Below, one piece after another: positions 12,152-22,001 of a stretch of 64,000 nt of DNA. The notes below the pieces were generated by a model. The model was not told the DNA's origin. It ran no database searches and worked only from the letters and a program-made list of their open reading frames with translations. Location of the stretch: the NCBI GenBank assembly GCA_030704615.1, contig CM060731.1, positions 85,476,756 to 85,540,755 on the forward strand, written 5' to 3'. Source of the stretch: Takakia lepidozioides (Eukaryota > Streptophyta > Takakiopsida > Takakiales > Takakiaceae). Each line of letters starts with the position of its first letter. Within the stretch, counting starts at the first letter, position 1. The position numbers were made by a program, and so were the translations under genes.

Positions 12152-12750
12152 AGGCGAGGCGCTCACTAGGTGGAGCCCCGCACACCGGGTTGCGGTGGGG
12201 GTGGTTCCACGAGGGGTGTGGTAGCTTAGTGGACTTAGTGGGGGTGGCATAGGAACTCACCATGGGGGTGGAGACCTTGTGGTGGGAGTCGTGGGGAGTC
12301 TTGGGACTCATCACAGTCCAATGGGACCGTGGTGGGTGGGCCAAGACTCACCGCGACTCATCACCGGGAATCGAGGGTTTTCGTGGTGGTTCACCATAAA
12401 ATGGCATGGTTGTTTGTGAAACCCCCGCGGACAGTCACAGAAGTATATATAGAGTAGTAACCCCGAGAACGGTGGCAAGCCCGTTGGTGACCAAAAACTA
12501 GTGAATAAGAGTGCGAGCCGGAAAACGACAAAGGTGTGGGGAGCTGTTCCGGACTGCCATCGACCAATGGGAATTTCAACTTGGCCCAAATTGAGAGAGG
12601 GTCAAGTGGAGGAGTAAAGGGGGACCGTTATGTCCCGGTGAGCAGTCGAAGTTCCGAGTTGGCCCGGCGGCCAATTTGGGATTTAGGCGCGCGCATCGGA
12701 GCGAGTAACTATGACTTGAAGGGGAGCTTACCGAAGTAAGGTGCGCGACA
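12152..12750 (+). mobile_element. 5' LTR of Ty3/gypsy element A (approximate left edge)
   Basis: A gene-free stretch ending in GCGACA directly before a Met-tRNA-type primer site. A TATATATAG box at about 12443 is a likely LTR promoter. The right edge is fixed by the primer site. The left edge is inferred only, because the 3' LTR that would define it was not found. Confidence 0.5.
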
Positions 12751-12752
12751 CT

Positions 12753-12770
12753 TGGTATCAGAGCTTAGAG
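12753..12770 (+). promoter_or_regulatory. Primer binding site, Met-tRNA type (element A)
   Basis: TGGTATCAGAGC, the standard plant LTR-retrotransposon primer site complementary to initiator Met-tRNA, lies just after the LTR end and about 50 bp before the gag ATG. Confidence 0.85.
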
Positions 12771-12805
12771 TTCAGTACGCAATCGTCCTTCAGATCGGCC
12801 TCATC

Positions 12806-13789
12806 ATGGGGTCGGGCAAGCCAAAGCAAAAGCGGAACGGCCCGAGAGATGATGATGCTGGTGAGCCCAATGGGGGCGACGTGTCACCGAAGCGGCAATT
12901 TGAGGAGGCGATTCATGCTTTTGAAAGCGAGGCCGCTCAAGAACGGGAGGAATCTGGGGAGTCAGAACCCGAGGACTCGCTGGAGGCTCCGGCAGACCAA
13001 CAGATGTCTCCCATGCCAGCAGCTTTTTGGGAAGGGTTTTGGCGCAGTTTGGCGGACGTTGAAAGACGTGTTGAAGGCGGCTAATGCCACTTCCACTAAG
13101 CAAAGTTTAAGGTGAAGCCTAAGGAACCCGGCACCTTCGAGGGCGTCCAAAATCGGAAGGCACTCAACACCTGGCTCAGGAGCTAGAGCAGTACTTCCGG
13201 GCGGCCAAGTTGAGTGACGAGGATCGGGTGGAAGTGGCTCCCACCTATTTGAGGGGCTATGCTCAACAATGGTGGCAGAAACGCCTTCACGACCAAGGTC
13301 CAAACCCGACCTTGAGCTGGAGTTGGTTCAAGGAACTTATGAAGAGACAATTTGTGCCCCTCAATGCGTCCTGGCTCGCCCGGGACAAGATGAGGAATTT
13401 GAAGCAAACGGATGACATTCGGGGATATGTTCAGGCTTTCAATGTGCTGTTGCTCGAAATCGCGGACATGGCAGAACCAGAAATGGTCTTCAACTTTGTG
13501 GCGGGACTGCCCCATGGGCCAGGCGGAAGTTGGAGGAGAAGCCACCTAAGACTTGGAACGAGGCAATGAGAGGGCTGAATGTTTTCTCGGATGTCCCTAG
13601 GGGCGAAAGACAAGGCCGTACGGAGCTGAGCTACAAGAAGACTCGGCGAGAGGGTGACTCCTTCCGACTGGAAAAGAAGTGGGATAGGCCAGGCGGTGAC
13701 AATGGCACATGGAAATCGAAGGGAGGGCCTTCACACATCAAGGCGGCACCCGGTGCTCCGAAAGAAAAATCAGGTGCGGCGGCTTATGG
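12806..13789 (+). pseudogene. Ty3/gypsy element A gag, 5' part (interrupted by MULE)
   Basis: Starts at the ATG of MGSGKPKQKRNG. An acidic, Lys/Arg-mixed N-terminus is followed, with frame changes near 13080 and 13190, by a Retrotrans_gag core: LRGYAQQWWQKRL, LSWSWFKELMKRQFVPLNAS, and DDIRGYVQAFNVLLLEIADM. A Lys/Gly-rich linker (KTRREGDSFRLEKKW, GGPSHIKAAPGAPK) leads to the insertion point at 13789. The reading frame continues exactly in phase at 28848 with the zinc knuckle, so the MULE split one gene. The two upstream frameshifts show gag was also decayed by other changes. Confidence 0.85.
13781..13789. repeat. 9-bp target site duplication, left copy
   Basis: GGCTTATGG, repeated exactly at 28839-28847. 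Nine bases is the usual MULE duplication length. It sits in the gag codons for Ala-Tyr-Gly. Confidence 0.9.
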
Positions 13790-13860
13790 GAGGTTTACTA
13801 TTTCATGAGCAAAAACCATGAGCCATGAGCCATGAGCCGCATGAGCCGCATGAGCGGTGA
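13790..13860. repeat. Left terminal inverted repeat with CATGAGC direct repeats
   Basis: The outer 21 bases match the other end at 17 positions. They are followed by about six copies of CATGAGC separated by one or a few bases, a possible transposase-binding cluster. Confidence 0.85.
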
Positions 13861-14369
13861 GCCAAAGTCTAAGATACGCGGATTTCATATGAGCGGACTC
13901 CTCCAAATTTGGAAATGCGGCAGATTAACAAGTATTAAAATAATAGTTTTTAAATTTGACCTTGCCGTTTTTGGACGTTCCAGATCATGTAATGCGGCAA
14001 AGATATGTCGTCAGTAACAAGTCCGCTCATGGTTTTTTAGATCCGCTCATGGAAATAAGTGACCGTGCAACGGGAAATCCAGTATACCACTACAAAAGGA
14101 CGTCGCATACTGGCCTGTATAGAGTATTCCGCGGTTTTACATGCCTTAACATTGGAATGAAGCTGACCCTTTTGCCGCGATTGAACCAATGGAGTCTGCA
14201 CCAATAGAGTCTGCAGTACTTCACAATTCTGTCTTCTTCGGGTATTCGGCGGGAAAGGTTTGCAACTGAACTGGGAAATAAGGTGCCGCATTAGGGTTGG
14301 CACGTGCGAAATTTCGGAGCGGTTTGGTGTTGGCGAAGGCCGCCTCTACCAGTACCTACGACGATACTT

Positions 14370-14391
14370 GGAAATGCGGCGCCGCATTTCC
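14370..14391. repeat. Isolated perfect palindrome near the left end
   Basis: A 22-bp perfect palindrome made of GGAAATGCGGC and its reverse complement. It is the same element as in the arrays at 18.6-20.1 and 25.7-26.5 kb. Half-sites also occur near 13913 and 14283. Confidence 0.85.
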
Positions 14392-14759
14392 TTGTCGGAG
14401 GTCGAATGAGGAAAGCAAGTTTTCGGAAAGCAGAAAAACATGAACCCTCCAACATACAAAAATACATGCACGTGGAAACAAGTGAACGATATAGTAATAT
14501 CTTAGTTCGAGCAAAACATGTTACTGGTAGGCAAGACATATGTCGGACCTTTCTGTGGCCAGAGTCTGAGGTACTGGCAGCAGTACAGTTCTACTATCCG
14601 AAAAGGATGGGCGTACCATTGTATTGGGACGCAAGCCAAGCTCATTGGTCCCCTGGATCCATATTCAGAAGAGTGTGAACCTCCTGGGGGCTCAACCCTG
14701 GTGCATGTATGAAGTGATGAGTTGTGGAATTACAACGGAGTCTCTTTAGGTACACGTAG

Positions 14760-17700
14760 TACTAATGCTTGCAAGGGCAGTATGATGCCCCCTTGTTCGC
14801 CATGATCTGGAAGTCAATGCAATTGCAGGTGGGTAATTCTGAAATGGTGATGGTGTACACCTCATTGCAAACAGCTGAGCCTGTCGTGACCATCTGATAC
14901 ACATGCCCAAATCCTGGTGGGGGCACTTCTGTCGAGCTCTGGATTGTACAATTCATCCAAAGTGCATTCCCCATCCTTGTCTCGTTCACTTTTGAGGGAG
15001 GTCGCCGCCTCTTCGGTTTCCCCCCAACGGTGTGTAGGATGCTTAGAGCTGTCGTGTCCCATTGTTCTTGCTCTCACACAGGGGTCGGTGGTGGAGGCTG
15101 TGGAAGCGGAAATGATTGTCTGGGGACGTCAGTGCGCTGCACCATCCGAAATCCTGCGGCGGTAAGGGCGTCGGCCTCAACCTGACTCAGATCGCAGCCT
15201 GGTTCCACCGGCCACACCGGGGGAGCCTCTGGCATTGTTTGTATGCTGTACTTGGGCTTTCCATACACGCAAGTCATAATGTCGTGCTTGCAGAACCAGA
15301 ACTGGGTGGTTGTCGCCTCCGCAAACTTTGCATGGACAAATCTTCCTGTAAAAGTAGGAGCAGGGACAGCCCCATCTGGATTCCTCCTTATCATCTCTAA
15401 ACAACGTTGCCGTGTATCCACACGAATTGCGGAACACCTTCCTCGAAACGACGGCTTTGTGCGAGCAATTCTCCACTGTGATGCAGACACAGTCGTCTCC
15501 ACAATGGCTTGGCCATACTGCATAACAGCGGGCGGAATCTGGGGCAAGGGAGCGGTGGGAATTTCTCGCACGAAATCCCCGGTTGAAGGCGACGGCGATC
15601 TGGAATTTCTTGGGCTTCCACTGCTGGAAGACACATTGTGCGGCAACATGACGGGACCTCGAGGTGCTGTCCGAATGTTCCTGTCGGATCTCCAGGAATC
15701 CTCTTCCAATCCTCCGCCTCACAGGGCGAGTCCGGACGTCCCCCTCTAGGTGTTCACCTCTGCGGTGCAGAGGCGTCCCTTTGATCTTCTCTCGCAATGT
15801 TGTCGCCCATTTCAGTGGATTCTTGGACCTCGAAGCTGTTCGTACCAACAATTCCTCCCTGTCCGGCCCAAAGCCCCATTGTTTGCCGCTCAGGAACTTG
15901 TAGTACGTGGCTTGCTGCATGATTTCTTTGTCGATGTCCTCCGTTGGGCCGTCACTACGTCCACCAGATGTGCGGCAGAAGACGCTCGCCAGGAGGAGTG
16001 GACCGATTCTGCCATATTCGTGTTTGGCATGTCCGTGTCGGAATCCAAGCACCGCTCCTAGAAAGACACAAACAATGGTGAGGGACCAATCGAAATGTCC
16101 GTAACAGAAAGACAAATGAACGAAAATGACAACAGCCTACCTCCCGCATGTACTGTCCGAACTGTCGATACCGAAAATGCCACCACCCCAACCAGCTGTG
16201 CAATGCTCCCAGATTGGTTGTCTCCACTGCACCTGACGTGTTCCACCAAGCCTCGATGATAGCAAACTTAACCTCCGCGTCATCAAATGTGGGTGCATCC
16301 TTCCACGCCGTACAAAGGACACGGTGTTCAGCCTGGAATGAGCTAGCAACAAATTTGGAAGTGTAGTGAGATAGACTCTGCATCCAATGGAATCCAGGAT
16401 CTCTCTTTCCCCTCCATTGGAACATTGGGGTCCTCACCGTACACACGCCGCACCGCTGCCCAGTTGGCCTGAGCGTTGTCTGCCATGAATCCCCTGAAAT
16501 TGGGCTCTGGCAATCCCGCCCTTGCCATCTGCTCATTTATGCCCTCCCACAGATGCATCTCGGACTGTGTGTCCTCCCCTTTCATCTCGCAGATTGCAAT
16601 CGTCATGAGCCTCTTGGAGTGATAGTCATAAACATGCGCACCCATAGTCACCCACTGATGGTTTGTAATTCGCTTGATGTGATCAAACATCACCCAAGCA
16701 TTCGACAAGTTTCCAGTTGTCATGCGAGTGACCAAGTCGACTCCACTCCCAGGCCCACACGTCGACATTTTGAAAATGTAACAACGATCGGATTCGTTTG
16801 CCTTGCCCTGGAAACCTGCTACCTTGGATGTAGTCATATCCAGTCATTCGTTTCACCTCCAGGATTGAGTACATGTCCGACCCCCTGCCGAACTCCTGCT
16901 TACAAGATACGATGTGATTCCGCACATTCGGACTACAAACGTGCGAGACGGACTCCAAGAGGTCACGCATCTCGTCTTTGGTCAAGGGCTCTCGGTCGGA
17001 ACCATCTTCAGACATTATTTTGCCAAGAGCAATCTTGTGGGCTGCCTTCAGCTGAATCTGCTTTGGTCTGGCTCCGGGGCTCAATTTCACCTCCTCTTTT
17101 ATGATGTCGTGTGCTTCCTGGACAGCCTCACGCATGTTGCCTCTCGCCAAGGGGTGGCAGTGGACCCTAACGTGTATGCAAGCTCTAGTCAAGTCCGGGA
17201 GCAAATGGATTACGTAATATTGCTTGGCTCTGCACATGGACATGCACGTCGGTGGTTCTTTGCAATGTGCACACTTGAAAGTACCCGCAGGAGCTTGGCT
17301 GGAGACAATGAATGGATGATGCGTTGTGCCAGTCCAATCCGTCTCTCGTTTCTCCGCCCTCCTTTGGAGAGAAAGTGGAAGCAGGTGGGATTGAGACACC
17401 TCAGCTTCCCCGCATAGAGGACATATCGTACACGAACACCATCAGCAATTTTCGTGCTACTGGTCTTCGTCAACCACCAGGGGTGTCCGTCATGCTTTCG
17501 ATCCATGTCTGTTAACATCCCGGAGGCTTTGTTTGACGAAGAAACAGGTGGAAACTCGAAGATGACATTGCCATCGACTTCGGGAGGCAGAAACGTTACC
17601 TTTCTGACTGGGAATTTGGCATAGTCGAGAGCAGCCAGCTCGGAGCGAGAACCATCGAGGTGATGTTGTCGTAGGAGCTGCACAATGGACCGGGTTGGAG

Positions 17701-18245
17701 TTATGCTCGAGGGCACATGCGTAGCACCTACAGAGACGTCCATGCCGGATTTGAACGACCGTGTGGAGGACATGGGTACCTCAATGCAATCATCTTCCTC
17801 GTCGGAAATGTCGAATACGTCCACACGAGAAGCTATTGAGGGTCTTGACGGTCCAGGTCGGGAATGATTATCGTTGCATACCTCTCTGTTGGCAGTGGCC
17901 GCCTGTCGGTTTCCGGACTCCTTTGTGGATGGTGTGGGCAGCGACTGATTCGGAAAGGGAATGGGCATTCCCACAGCTCGGTACAGGATGGTGTCTGATG
18001 GGGGACGCGCCATCCATTCCGCAACCTCCGTCGTTACCTAGCACGACAATGGTCTCGTCAACCTGCCCAGAAACATCCTTCCTTTCTTCTTCCAAATAAA
18101 CTGTGCCCGGTTTTGAGCTTGAATTTAGAACAAAGTAAGTTTCAGTCACTCTGCAAAGTCCTCCCTCGTTTGGGATCCAGGCTCTCCCAAGTTGGGGAGG
18201 ACAGCAAACTATAGCGTAGGAATTCGGAGCCATCGAAGACCGCAC
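14760..18245 (-). pseudogene. MULE transposase of the 15-kb element, copy B
   Basis: Presumed DDE transposase of the host MULE. Minus-strand order: a Ser/acidic N-terminal region (RVDVFDISDEEDDCIEVP), MLTDMDRKHDGHPWWLTK, a zinc-binding module with VRYVLYAGKLRCLNPTCFHF and CAHCKEPPTCMSMCRAK, ACIHVRVHCHPLARGNMREA, YDYIQGSRFPGQG, YIFKMSTCGPGSGVDLVTRM, LMTIAICEMKGEDTQSEMHL, and NFRGFMADNAQANWAAVRRV (probable second catalytic Asp). The C-terminus ends in a SWIM finger, LPTCNCIDFQIMANKG with CPCKH (14762-14989). A clear GT-AG intron lies at about 16059-16141. Other frame changes (near 18010, 17340, 16810 and 15700) lack obvious introns, so the gene is probably decayed or contains base errors. The same family lies at 9.8-12 kb and, as a fragment, at 34.6 kb. 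Confidence 0.75.
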
Positions 18246-18649
18246 GAAGTTGGCAAGTGTGAGGATCAGTATAGCGAGAGACCAAGGCTCACAGGCACCA
18301 CGTCAGTGGTAATGCGGAGTCCATCGCCGATTGAAGTAGAAGTATTGTTTCAAGCTACATGCATGAAGGTGGGCGGTGTGATTCCATATGCAGTAAGTGT
18401 CACAATGATGGCCGATTCGGCGACGAAATAACATCTCCTGACAGTGGATCAAGTAGAATTCGGGGTGCAGACATGAACGTTCGCACTGTCAAGTGCCAGG
18501 GGTGCTAGTTAAAACGGTTAGATACCCAAGTTGTGCTCATTAACACAGGCCGCAATTGTGTTGTTTCGGAGCACTGCAACCCATTGCACATGGATGAATG
18601 GGAAGGCGGTCCCGCAACCCAGTTCAACATCATCCACTCCTTGATTGTG

Positions 18650-20130
18650 ATCGGAAATGTGGTGCCGGATTTCCGTCCGATTTCTTTCATTGGAATCCAG
18701 ACAGGTTACCCATATCTGACCGGTGTGCTACTTTCCATTGCTGTTGGACGGAAATACGGCGCCGCATTTCAATTTTGAATCTTAGTCATGCACCAGTGGC
18801 ACTTAAATGCGCATTTCCGTCCACCAGAGACCTTCATATTCTTCAGAACGGAAATACGGCACCGCAATTCCGCTTTGGGCAGACTTTCATACTGTTAACC
18901 CTGAACCACCGGAACTGTAATGCGGCACTGCATTTCCGTCCGAGTCCCGCCTTCGGACATTCCAGATCGGAAATGCGGCGCCGCATTTCCGTTTTCAATC
19001 TGTGGCATGGAGCTGTGGGACCGAAATGTGGCACAACATTTCCGTCCGGGGCACTGTATCATACTCTGCAGAACGGAAATTCGGCACCGCATTCCCGTTC
19101 TGAGTCAAAATCGTTATCCACCGGAACTGTAATGCGGCACCGCATTTCCGTCCCAGTCCCGTGGCTTGGAGCTGTTGGACCAAAATGCGGCACAGCATTT
19201 CCGTCCGGGGCAGTGTTTTTTTATACTCTGTAGCACGGAAATTCGGTACCGAATTCCCGTTCCAAGTCAAAATCGTGATCCGCCGGAACTGTAATGCGGC
19301 ACCGCATTTCCGTCCCAGTCCCGCCTTCGGACATTCCAGATCGGAAATGCGGCGCCGCATTTCCGTTTTGAATCTGTGGCAGTGAGCTGTGGGACGAAAA
19401 TGCGGCACCGCATTTCCGTCCGGGGCAGTGTTTCATACTGTCCCGAACGAAATTGCGGCACCGCATTCCCGTCCTGAGTGAAAATCGTGATCCACCGGAA
19501 CTGTAATGCGGCACCGCATTTCCTTCCGAGTTCCGCCTTCGAACATTCCAGAATGGAAATGCGGCGCCGCATTTCCGTTTTCAATTTGTGGCATGTAGCT
19601 GTGGGACGGAAATACGGCACCGCAATTCCGCTTTGGCAGACTTTCATACTGTTAAGAACGGAATTGCGGCACCGCATTCCCATCCTCAGTGAAAATCGTG
19701 ATCCACCGGAACTGAAATGCGCGACCGCAATTCCTTTTGAGTCCTGCCATCGGACATTCCAGAACGGAAATGCGGCGCCGCATTTCCGTTTTCAATCTGT
19801 GGCAGTGAGCTGTGGGACGGGAATGCGGCACCGCATTTCCGTCCGGGGCAGTGTTTCATACTGTGCCGAAGGGAATTGCGGCACCGCATTCCCGTCCTGA
19901 GTGAAAATCCTGATCCACCGGAACTAAAATGCGGGATCTCAATTCCTTCCGAGTCCCGCCATCGGACATTCCAGAACGGAAATGCGGCGCCGCATTTCCG
20001 TTTTCAATCTGTGGCATGGAGCTGCGGGGCGGAAATCTGGCACCGTATTTCCGTCCGGGGCAGACTTTCATACTCTTCAGAATGAAATTTCCACTCTCAT
20101 TCATCCAGCGTTGGGACGGAAATGCCATGA
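18650..20130. repeat. Phased palindrome array, 53-bp period
   Basis: About 26 copies of a 20-22-bp palindrome (half-site GGAAATGCGGC, centre GGC/GCC or GGC/ACC). From 18926 to 20041 there are 22 centres. Of the 21 intervals, 19 are exactly 53 bp, one is 52 and one 56. Between sites the sequence varies but recurs in a four-site higher-order pattern of about 212 bp (for example CATTCCAGA...CGGAAATGCGG near 19333, 19545, 19757 and 19968). Some sites are mutated in one arm only, yet spacing is kept. The array lies between the divergent transposase (leftward) and the methyltransferase gene (rightward). Open frames in it are artefacts. Confidence 0.95.
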
Positions 20131-21691
20131 TATGTGAACACGTGGACAAACGGAATTGCGGCACTTGTCTGCTCTCCATGTGTCTGAAGTGACAAGAGGC
20201 GGCGCGGCCTGACCGTTGGTTAATGTTCGTTTTGGACGGCAGGCGTACCCTTGACGATTGGAGTTTCGTAATGACGCATAGTCCACGCGGACACACTTTC
20301 ATGGAAGCCTTTTGAATCCAAGTGGTGCATTACTGCCGTTACATCTTATGTCGTGTCTACTCAGCCACCCCTCTCGCGCCCTTTCCATTTGCACTCTTCT
20401 CCCCTTTCCCTGTCTCTGTTCTTCTTATGCTCGAACCTGAGAGGGGGGGGAGTTCGTGCACCAGACAGGAGACCTCGTCGCAAGCTCCGAAAATTATACT
20501 TCGGACGTAGGCCAATGCCGAAGGGGAGGAAGCAGATGCGTCTACAGGAGGAGATTGCCATCTCCGAGCAGCAGGCCACTCAGGCAACCCAGCCACCAGT
20601 GAGAGCTCCATGCGATCGGGCTGCGCGCAGCTGATCGAGCACCGAACCCCCCATTTTGCTTCTGTAATTCTTAGACTGAATGCTAGGAGACTTGAATGCA
20701 GAACATGTTTGCATGCCTAACAGGAAAGGTGGACGTGCTGGAGGGATCGCAGGAATCCAAAGAGCCGCACGAAGAGTCCGTGGAGCTAGCTGCAGCACGT
20801 ACACCCACCCGATCCCCGAGCGCGGGTATTCCTGCCGGGCCTAGCCCTGTGCGTTTCAAAGACGCGGCTTCAAAGGGCAAGTTCAAAGCCCCAGAGATCG
20901 ACTCGCGTTCTTCGGTCATGGAGAATCGCCAGCAGGGGTCGGGCCCTTCTCCAGCAAAGTCGAAGAAGAAGCAGCCCGTCCTCTACTGGTTTCTGAACCG
21001 GCTCAGGCCGTTTCACCCCCACCAACGCGAATGAAGCAGCAGGGTAAAAGACAGATTCAATTGCAGCAGACACCTTCACCTGCAAGGATGAGGAAGCAGA
21101 AGGCAATCAGGGCGACGGCCGAACAATCTCCCGCAAAACCGCTTCCACGAGCTGAAGCTCAGTTCCTGGAGGATTTCCCGCCTGCAGATGTTGGGGCTGT
21201 CTCTGCTGCAGCGAAGGCAATGGGATCGACCGTTTTTGTCGATTTGGTACCGGAGGAGGGTGCTGCCGCTCAACGTTCGCAGCAAGACCTCACCACCGAT
21301 GAGCAAGCAGGCCCGGAGGAGGCCTCTGCAATGGCAGAATTGCCCGCAAACAGGCCCCAGAGTGCAGCTCCAGTTGAGGATGCTCCAGCTGCTCAGCCAC
21401 TACCGGCACCTACAGACATGTCTCCGGAGGATTTCAAAAGTGCAGCGGATAAAATGTTGGAGGAGACACACAGTAGCATTGGTAGAGTTCTGGGCAGCAT
21501 GTATTCCAGCGGACTCTTCGAATCCCACTCTGTCGCATGGTCTCCCTTCCCATCGTCAGGCAGGCCCTTCCCGGAGATGTGGATAAGCTGAAGTTCGCAT
21601 TTCGAGAAGGGTATCGTCTGGGATCGGCAGCGTTTTACGTTTCCATTGAGAATGAGGACGGCGAAACTCGTGGACCCACTGCCGATGAATT

Positions 21692-21949
21692 GTGAATGTG
21701 GGATACCCACTGGCACACACGCAACGACGAATTCGAGGCGACGCTGAAGGGTGATCCAGACTTCGGCCATATGTCGGGTAAAATGTTCTTTGTGTGGGAC
21801 GGGAATCACCGACTTCTTGCCTGGTGGGAGTACATCAAGCAGAACCATGCCAAGCACATTGGCTGGCATTACATGGTGGAGTGTGTCATCCTGAAGGTGA
21901 AGGCGGCAGACTCCTCCCTGCTCAAGAATGCCATGGCGGACCTCAACTC
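21692..21949 (+). other. ParB-like domain segment of copy 2
   Basis: WDGNHRLLAW matches the xDGxHRLxA signature of the ParB/Srx fold (DNA-partition proteins and their methyltransferase-fused phage relatives). Preceding residues in the shifted frame (VRQALPGDVDKLKFAFREGY) fit the N-terminal part of the fold. Recognition is by motif only. Confidence 0.55.
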
Positions 21950-21979
21950 GTAAGATACTCATACCCTCCCTAGCACGTT

Positions 21980-22001
21980 CGAAATGCGGTGCCGCATTTC
22001 G
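21980..22001. repeat. Palindrome in intron of copy 2
   Basis: CGAAATGCGGT and a near-exact reverse complement, inside the intron 21950-22061. It is the same family as the 53-bp array. Related sites lie in the introns at about 23101-23120 and 24362-24382. Confidence 0.85.

Noticed and set aside
14304-14712. Plus-strand open frame of 124 codons near the MULE left end
   Set aside because: It contains the palindrome and no domain, and its composition is not coding-like.
15243-17417. Long plus-strand open frames (168, 183, 167 codons)
   Set aside because: Shadows of the minus-strand MULE transposase, which has recognisable motifs and an intron.
18598-20085. Many 60-210-codon open frames across the palindrome array, on both strands
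   Set aside because: CpG-rich palindromes lack stops in several frames; products are the repeated motif only and no domain is visible.
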